Shown here one piece after another: positions 21,349 through 24,910 of a stretch of 24,910 bases of DNA (position 1 is its first letter; the number at the start of each line of letters is the position of its first letter). The notes beneath the pieces were generated by a model. That model was not told the origin of the DNA, ran no database searches, and worked only from the letters and a program-made list of their open reading frames with translations. A program made the translations under genes and the position numbers. This DNA comes from UBA12403 sp043808565. GTDB taxonomy: Bacteria > Patescibacteriota > Patescibacteriia > UBA9934 > GWF2-40-263. The stretch covers positions 1-24,910 of the forward strand of contig JAZDEQ010000058.1 of assembly GCA_043808565.1 (NCBI GenBank), given 5' to 3'.

Positions 21349-22158
21349 ATGTATAGCGAATTATTACAGGAGCTTAATCTTTCCCCAAATGAAGCAAAAA
21401 TCTATGAAGGTATGTTATCCACTGGCGAAACCAATGCCTCGGTCATTGCCTTACGTTCAAACGTACCCAGGCGCAATGTTTATGATACTTTAAATCGTTT
21501 AATTGAAAAAGGCTTGGTTTATAAAATTATTGGTTCTGGAGAAAACTTATTCCAAGCCGTTCATCCCAATAAATTACTGGACTTGTTACAGGAAAAAGAA
21601 AAATGGCTAAAAAATAAATTGCCAGAATTACAAGATCTTTATGAAACCGAGCCGCCATTAAAGGCTGCTTATATTTACAGTGGCGTAGAGGGCTACAAAA
21701 ATTATCACAACGACCTGCTTCGTGTATCACAAAAAGAAGAAGTTTATTTTTTGGGCGCCAAAGCTCTTTGGAATAGTCCACAGATTAATAAAAGCTTTCG
21801 CACCAACTATTTAAAAGAGTTTGAAAAACGAAAAGTTCCTTATTATACCCTTTTTGATCCTGGTGTTTTGCGCGAACTTCCAGAAGTGGTACAAAAAGCC
21901 AAGGGTGAATATAAAATCTTGCCCGATCAATATGCCACCCAAGGTTTAGTCGATATTTTTGGTGATTATGTTGTAACTTTTAGCGGGGTTCACGTAGGAC
22001 GTTTTGATGACAATCTCCGAATTTTTATTATCATTGACAAAGATCTAGCCAACACTTATCGCACCTGGTTTAAAATGATTTGGAATTTACTACCAGGAAA
22101 TTCCTGGATTGAAGTTCAAAAAAATACTTTATTAAAAAAAAACAAAATAGTTTTTTAA
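21349..22158 (+). CDS. TrmB-family transcriptional regulator
   Basis: A 269-residue regulator. Residues about 1-75 are a winged helix-turn-helix of the TrmB type: LSPNEAKIYEGMLSTGETNASVIA, then the recognition helix PRRNVYDTLNRLIEKGLV, then a wing. Residues 76-99 are Lys/Glu-rich and probably a coiled coil for dimerisation. Residues about 100-262 form the effector domain that follows TrmB-type helices, containing YIYSGVEGYKNYHNDLL and a CDS-typical GLVDIFGDYVVTFSG stretch. In Archaea TrmB proteins sense sugars; bacterial ones are less studied, so the ligand here is unknown, though the divergent asparaginase suggests an amide, amino acid or nitrogen signal. A 40-bp dyad lies in its promoter region. 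It is transcribed away from the asparaginase. A TAATAC (21331-21336) may be its -10. Confidence 0.88.
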   Translation: MYSELLQELNLSPNEAKIYEGMLSTGETNASVIALRSNVPRRNVYDTLNRLIEKGLVYKIIGSGENLFQAVHPNKLLDLLQEKEKWLKNKLPELQDLYETEPPLKAAYIYSGVEGYKNYHNDLLRVSQKEEVYFLGAKALWNSPQINKSFRTNYLKEFEKRKVPYYTLFDPGVLRELPEVVQKAKGEYKILPDQYATQGLVDIFGDYVVTFSGVHVGRFDDNLRIFIIIDKDLANTYRTWFKMIWNLLPGNSWIEVQKNTLLKKNKIVF

Positions 22159-22199
22159 TAAGACGGCTCGTTTGTGAAAGACCGCAAAAAAAGCTGATT

Positions 22200-23396
22200 C
22201 TACTCACCAAATTTTTGGCTTAATAAATCACGACCAGCGGCGGCCCATTCGGTTTGACCAATTGCTTCCATTTCAATTATATAATCGGCCAAAGTATTTT
22301 TATAAATTTCCTCGTCGGAAATTGTTAAAAGATATTTTGATAATAAGGCAAAATGAACTGACTCGCGAGTTGCTTCGTCATCAATTTGCCACCACAATTT
22401 TTGTTCAAAAGCTCGATTAACAAATTCGGAATTTTCCAAACCAGCATTAATTAAATCCATAATCTTTTGCTGTTCTTCGGCTTCGGAAATACCAGTGTAA
22501 GCTCCCTCAGGAATTTGCTCAGAAATCGGATCAAGCATGGCTGACAAATATTTATCAAGGTTTTCCGAATTATAAGGAATCTCTTCAACTAAATACGCTG
22601 GCTTCATAAAAAGACCGATGCGTTCCGAATGATTGGTTAAATCCATAGCCGAAAATTCGGTCACAATGGTTTGGACTTGTTTAAAAGAAAGATCAGTATC
22701 AACTAACTGATACAAAAGATATTCCCAAACCGTGTCTAATTTTGAAGCAGCGGTTGGGGTAAACTTGACTAAAAGTTGTTTTAAAAAAGTTGAATGGTTG
22801 TGAGCGCGTTGCGGTTCACCAATGGCATAACTTTGACGCAAGCGTAACCATTGTAAAGTTTCCGTGGTTGGCAAACCCAGCAAACGAAAAGCTCCCAAGG
22901 CTTCGGAAAAACCCACCATAGCCACATAGTCAGCTTTTTGACCCAAAATATTTTCAATTTGGGTTATACCATAATCAAGACCGCCAAGGCCACAAGCATT
23001 GGAAACATAATAATCGCTCGGTAGGTGGCTCGTACCCGGTAAAGGCGAATAAGTTCCGCGCGGCACAGCTGTAATATTTACAGTCTGTTTTGTTTTATTG
23101 ATTTCAATAAACTGAATAGCATCGCAATGGCCGATCGTACTGCCCGAACGCGAGTCCAAACCAAGAAGCAAAATCCGCAAAGTTCCGTTTTCATCAAAAG
23201 GATTGGCGTCTTCCCCACCCTGTTGTGCTTGAAGACGGGTTTCGATAACCGACTGAATCTGTTTTTGTAAATTTTCCTCAGCCGCCTTTTCCGCCGCTGA
23301 ACGCTGATTTAAAACCGCAAAGCAAATACCTAAACCAAGGCCAATGGCCCCTAAAATCGCTAAAATGATTATTAATAAAAGTTTTCGGCGTTTCAT
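22200..23396 (-). CDS. LytR-CpsA-Psr (LCP) family protein
   Basis: A 398-residue membrane-anchored protein. Residues 5-29 form a single N-terminal membrane helix, followed by a charged coiled coil to about 65. The LCP domain spans about 73-216: ILLLGLDSR at 75-83, CDAIQFIEINK at 91-101, AVPRGTYS at 110-117 where canonical members have PRDT, and WLRLRQ at 183-188 with a further R197. In other bacteria LCP enzymes transfer undecaprenyl-linked polymers to peptidoglycan, and use conserved Asp and Arg residues to hold the pyrophosphate; R113, R185, R187 and R197 fit that role. The region 217-398 is helical, acidic and not recognised. The outer-facing catalytic domain would attach surface glycans. 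It is convergent with the TrmB gene, 41 bp apart, with no terminator visible between. Confidence 0.86.
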   Translation of the reverse strand: MKRRKLLLIIILAILGAIGLGLGICFAVLNQRSAAEKAAEENLQKQIQSVIETRLQAQQGGEDANPFDENGTLRILLLGLDSRSGSTIGHCDAIQFIEINKTKQTVNITAVPRGTYSPLPGTSHLPSDYYVSNACGLGGLDYGITQIENILGQKADYVAMVGFSEALGAFRLLGLPTTETLQWLRLRQSYAIGEPQRAHNHSTFLKQLLVKFTPTAASKLDTVWEYLLYQLVDTDLSFKQVQTIVTEFSAMDLTNHSERIGLFMKPAYLVEEIPYNSENLDKYLSAMLDPISEQIPEGAYTGISEAEEQQKIMDLINAGLENSEFVNRAFEQKLWWQIDDEATRESVHFALLSKYLLTISDEEIYKNTLADYIIEMEAIGQTEWAAAGRDLLSQKFGE

Positions 23397-23446
23397 ACTT
23401 TTTATCTTGCCAAAATACTACACGATTTTAAAATAAAAAGCGACAA

Positions 23447-23475
23447 AAAAACCTTAAGGTTAATTTAAGGTTTTT
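23447..23475 (-). terminator. Terminator of the hicAB operon
   Basis: AAAAACCTTAA (23447-23457) pairs with TTAAGGTTTTT (23465-23475), an 11-bp perfect stem with a 7-nt loop. On the minus strand it continues into a T run. It begins 14 bp beyond the stop of hicB. Confidence 0.85.
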
Positions 23476-23488
23476 AATTAAAAACAAA

Positions 23489-23830
23489 CTAAGCGGCAAT
23501 TTTTTCTTGAAGATACGAATTTAGGCTTTTCCCGCGAGCTTTAGCTTCCAGAGCAATTTTTTCATGTAAGTACGGATTAATGCGCACCACAAATTTTCCG
23601 CTGAAGGTTTGGGTGCTGTCAGGTGCTGGAATTGGTTGTTTTTTCCCTCGAACAGATTTTCGGGCTTTTATTTCTTCTTGAACCGCCAAGGCAATGCCTT
23701 TTTCTAACTCAACAAGATTATCGCCAAAAACCACACTGTTAAAAGCTGGGATAATAGCCTTATAGCCAGTCGAATCGCCATCAGAGATATGATGGACAAT
23801 GTAATCGTATTCAATCATATTTTTTTTCAT
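23489..23830 (-). CDS. hicB: HicB-type antitoxin
   Basis: A 113-residue antitoxin. Residues about 6-60 (YDYIVHHISDGDSTGYKAIIPAF, then LEKGIALAVQEEI) match the partial RNase H-like fold of HicB that covers the HicA active site. Residues about 75-112 (SGKFVVRINPYLHEKIALEA, then KSLNSYLQEKI) are a ribbon-helix-helix DNA-binding domain, used for autoregulation. The start ATG overlaps the hicA stop by 4 nt (ATGA), so translation is coupled; an internal ATG at 23816-23818 is an alternative. The toxin gene comes first, as is typical for hicAB. A dyad at 24061-24082 is the probable operator. Confidence 0.93.
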   Translation of the reverse strand: MKKNMIEYDYIVHHISDGDSTGYKAIIPAFNSVVFGDNLVELEKGIALAVQEEIKARKSVRGKKQPIPAPDSTQTFSGKFVVRINPYLHEKIALEAKARGKSLNSYLQEKIAA

Positions 23831-24054
23831 ATTTCCAAAAGATTAATAACCTCTCTAACGTAAACTTTTTTTACTTTGTTATTGTGAACCGGGATGGTTA
23901 ATGACGGCGAACCTGGTTTTCTAAAATGGACATGGCTGCCCTTTTGCCGCTGACGCTTATAGCCCGCCGACAATAAAATTTTTTCCAGCTCAACAAATCG
24001 AACACTGGTTTTAGTATTACTTATCTTTTCAAGAAGTTTCTCGAATTGGGACAT
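23827..24054 (-). CDS. hicA: HicA-type mRNA interferase toxin
   Basis: A 75-residue toxin with the small dsRBD-like fold of HicA. The motif KGSHVHFRKPG (38-48) includes the catalytic H41, and the basic run YKRQRQK before it would bind RNA. LTIPVHNNKVKKVYVREVINLL is the usual C-terminal strand and helix. HicA cuts mRNA when freed from HicB. The predicted transcription start coincides with the A of the ATG at 24054, so the mRNA is probably leaderless. The pair is complete and has its own promoter and terminator. Confidence 0.94.
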   Translation of the reverse strand: MSQFEKLLEKISNTKTSVRFVELEKILLSAGYKRQRQKGSHVHFRKPGSPSLTIPVHNNKVKKVYVREVINLLEI

Positions 24055-24060
24055 AATTGA

Positions 24061-24089
24061 ATAGTATCATATTTGATACTATAAGTAAA
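24061..24089 (-). promoter_or_regulatory. hicA promoter overlapped by a dyad operator
   Basis: On the minus strand TTTACT (24084-24089) and TACTAT (24061-24066) are 17 bp apart. The inverted repeat ATAGTATCA (24061-24069) and TGATACTAT (24074-24082), 9-bp arms with 4 bp between, covers the -10 and most of the spacer. Binding by HicB there would close the promoter. Confidence 0.75.
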
Positions 24090-24116
24090 GACGGACGTAA
24101 AGTTGTTATTTTTTTG

Positions 24117-24162
24117 AAAAAAAACGAAACCGCCCACCGAGATGAGCCAAGGGGGCGGCTTC
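24117..24162 (-). terminator. Terminator of the second GC-rich island gene
   Basis: On the minus strand GAAGCCGCCC (complement of 24153-24162) pairs with GGGCGGTTTC (complement of 24126-24135), with one G-U pair and a 17-nt loop, then eight T (complement of 24117-24124). It is 37 bp after the stop at 24199. Confidence 0.85.
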
Positions 24163-24198
24163 ATCCTGATGAGCGGAAAGACTTGACTGTGACCGGTG

Positions 24199-24750
24199 TC
24201 ACGCGTTGGTGGCAGAGACCTCTTTCAACATCGCGCCGCAGATCTCGGCTCTCCGACCGTCGCTACGCGAGACTACCGTGACCACCTCAACGTCGCCGTC
24301 GGAGATGGTCAATAGTCCTGAGCTGCAGACGGTATAAAAAAGATGGTAAGCAAGAGCTGGGCAAGCAACCATTGCCTGGAGGATAGCCTTGGTTCTCGTA
24401 TCCGCAGATTCGAACCTTGTTTCAAGTACAACGAACTCCTCTGAGACGGGTGGCATTGCACGGTACGCTGTCGCATAATTGACGCCGACAGCGAAGTTGG
24501 AACCTCTGGCATGTACGATGCTTCCAGGAAGGAATGTGGCTTTGACCCACTGCTCCTCGAAGTTGTAGCGACGTTCATCATCGTCACGACCAATCTGGTA
24601 GAGATAGCAGTCGCGCCCACGGACCACCAGCTTCGGTGCCCATGTCAGTGCACTGCGAACACGCAGAGCCCGTCCGGCGAACTGGCTGTTTACACAGATC
24701 TCGAGGTCGCCTTCTCTAGGTTTTCCCGTTCCGAAAAGTTTGGCGGCCAC
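24199..24750 (-). CDS. Orphan protein in a GC-rich island; N-terminus uncertain
   Basis: I do not recognise this 183-residue protein. It starts at a GTG (24748-24750) in the longest frame. It is soluble, without a signal peptide or membrane segment, with five cysteines (ICVN, DCYL, ACPA, VCSS, EICG) in no metal-binding spacing, and alternating strand-like segments (RALRVRSALTW, KLVVRGRDCYLYQIG, WVKATFLPG, EEFVVLETRF, DVEVVTVVS). In its first 30 codons 17 end in G or C, more than the AT-rich neighbours. The coding-like pattern continues upstream of the GTG (ELGA, then DEE), but no in-frame ATG exists before a stop; an ATG at about 24772-24774 is off by one base. Either the GTG is the start or a base is missing. 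A strong terminator follows. I give no function. Confidence 0.55.
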   Translation of the reverse strand: MAAKLFGTGKPREGDLEICVNSQFAGRALRVRSALTWAPKLVVRGRDCYLYQIGRDDDERRYNFEEQWVKATFLPGSIVHARGSNFAVGVNYATAYRAMPPVSEEFVVLETRFESADTRTKAILQAMVACPALAYHLFYTVCSSGLLTISDGDVEVVTVVSRSDGRRAEICGAMLKEVSATNA

Positions 24751-24842
24751 CGCGCCCAGCTCTTCGTCGATGCATAACTGTCCAAAATCCTATTTTTGTA
24801 CTAAAATAAGAGCAGAAACAATCTTTTTAAGACAAAAACAAA
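24751..24842. other. Intergenic region between island gene and final gene
   Basis: From about 24779 the sequence returns to AT-rich. It must hold divergent promoters. For the plus strand a TAAAAT (about 24802-24807) is a possible -10. I see no hexamer pair that I would defend for the minus strand. Confidence 0.3.
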
Positions 24843-24910
24843 ATGGATTCCATTAACGCCGGGGAAATCATGGGGATTATTCCTGATGAATTATTAGACC
24901 GATTGGCTGT
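24843..24910 (+). CDS. Start of an unidentified protein, cut by the window end
   Basis: An open frame from the ATG at 24843 reads 22 residues (MDSINAGEIMGIIPDELLDR...) to the edge. The pattern IPDELLDRLA resembles the N-terminal helix of some transposases, which would fit its place next to a compositional island, but the fragment is too short to say. Codon use is like the resident genes. No Shine-Dalgarno precedes it. Confidence 0.45.
   Translation, partial: MDSINAGEIMGIIPDELLDRLA

Noticed and set aside
24057..24281. A plus-strand open frame across the hicA promoter and the island terminator
   Set aside because: It runs through the operator and a strong terminator hairpin, and its C-terminal part is an Arg-rich shadow of the island gene.
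1..24910. CRISPR array, tRNA or rRNA genes
   Set aside because: No regularly spaced direct repeats, no cloverleaf with a CCA-type acceptor and no conserved rRNA segments were found by reading; a covariance-model scan would be decisive.
1..24910. UGA recoded as glycine, as in some CPR lineages
   Set aside because: Genes such as hicA and the one at 10808-11371 end in TGA at the expected length, and glycine is encoded by GGN throughout.

Overview
The window looks like a chromosome segment from an AT-rich Candidatus Patescibacteria (CPR) bacterium, most likely of the Parcubacteria/Falkowbacteria type. This is inferred from content, not from a marker gene. The signs are short intergenic gaps, weak or absent ribosome binding sites, a large share of secreted and hypothetical proteins, the CxxC-x17-CxxC zinc ribbon protein, two ABC-F ATPases, small surface repeat domains of the AWYVYP/KRYYLGRP type, and several GC-rich palindromic repeats scattered through an AT-rich background. 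TGA is used as a stop (hicA and the gene at 10808-11371), so the genome does not use the UGA=Gly code of Gracilibacteria. There is no rRNA, tRNA, CRISPR array or complete insertion sequence.

Layout. 150-1612: a consensus sigma70 promoter, a structured leader and a DEAD-box RNA helicase, closed by a bidirectional terminator. 1625-5577 (minus): a tight four-gene operon reading DHH phosphoesterase, membrane rhodanese, phosphohistidine swivelling-domain protein, M23 peptidase fused to a CX5R phosphatase-like domain. 5757-8877 (plus): an ABC-F ATPase carrying an in-frame repeat insertion, a hypothetical protein, and a GreA-like factor, separated by palindromic repeats. 8880-10592 (minus): a VIT1/CCC1-like membrane protein and a secreted phosphodiester glycosidase. 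10683-11452 (plus): a compositional island with one cold-shock-domain-like gene that has its own promoter, Shine-Dalgarno and terminator. 11619-14362 (minus): a secreted repeat-domain protein, a tandem zinc ribbon protein and a pentapeptide-repeat protein. 14398-14901: the 3' remnant of a solute-binding protein gene. 15012-16463 (plus): a second ABC-F ATPase. 16460-21218 (minus): a tandem asparaginase, an isoprenylcysteine-methyltransferase-like membrane protein, a deoxyribosyltransferase/Nudix fusion and a HAD hydrolase. A TrmB-type regulator (21349-22158) diverges from the asparaginase across a 40 bp dyad. 22200-24054 (minus): an LCP-family protein and a hicAB toxin-antitoxin pair with an operator over its promoter. 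24117-24750 (minus): a second GC-rich island with an orphan gene. 24843-end: the start of an unidentified gene.

How it fits together. Two modules stand out. The DHH-rhodanese-swivel-M23/phosphatase operon combines phosphate, sulfur and cell-wall chemistry in four nearly contiguous genes. The TrmB-asparaginase unit looks like a regulated amide or amino acid scavenging locus, followed by nucleotide-salvage and HAD genes. The two GC-rich single-gene islands and at least five palindromic repeats are recent-looking accessory material. None of these functional links is proven by sequence alone.
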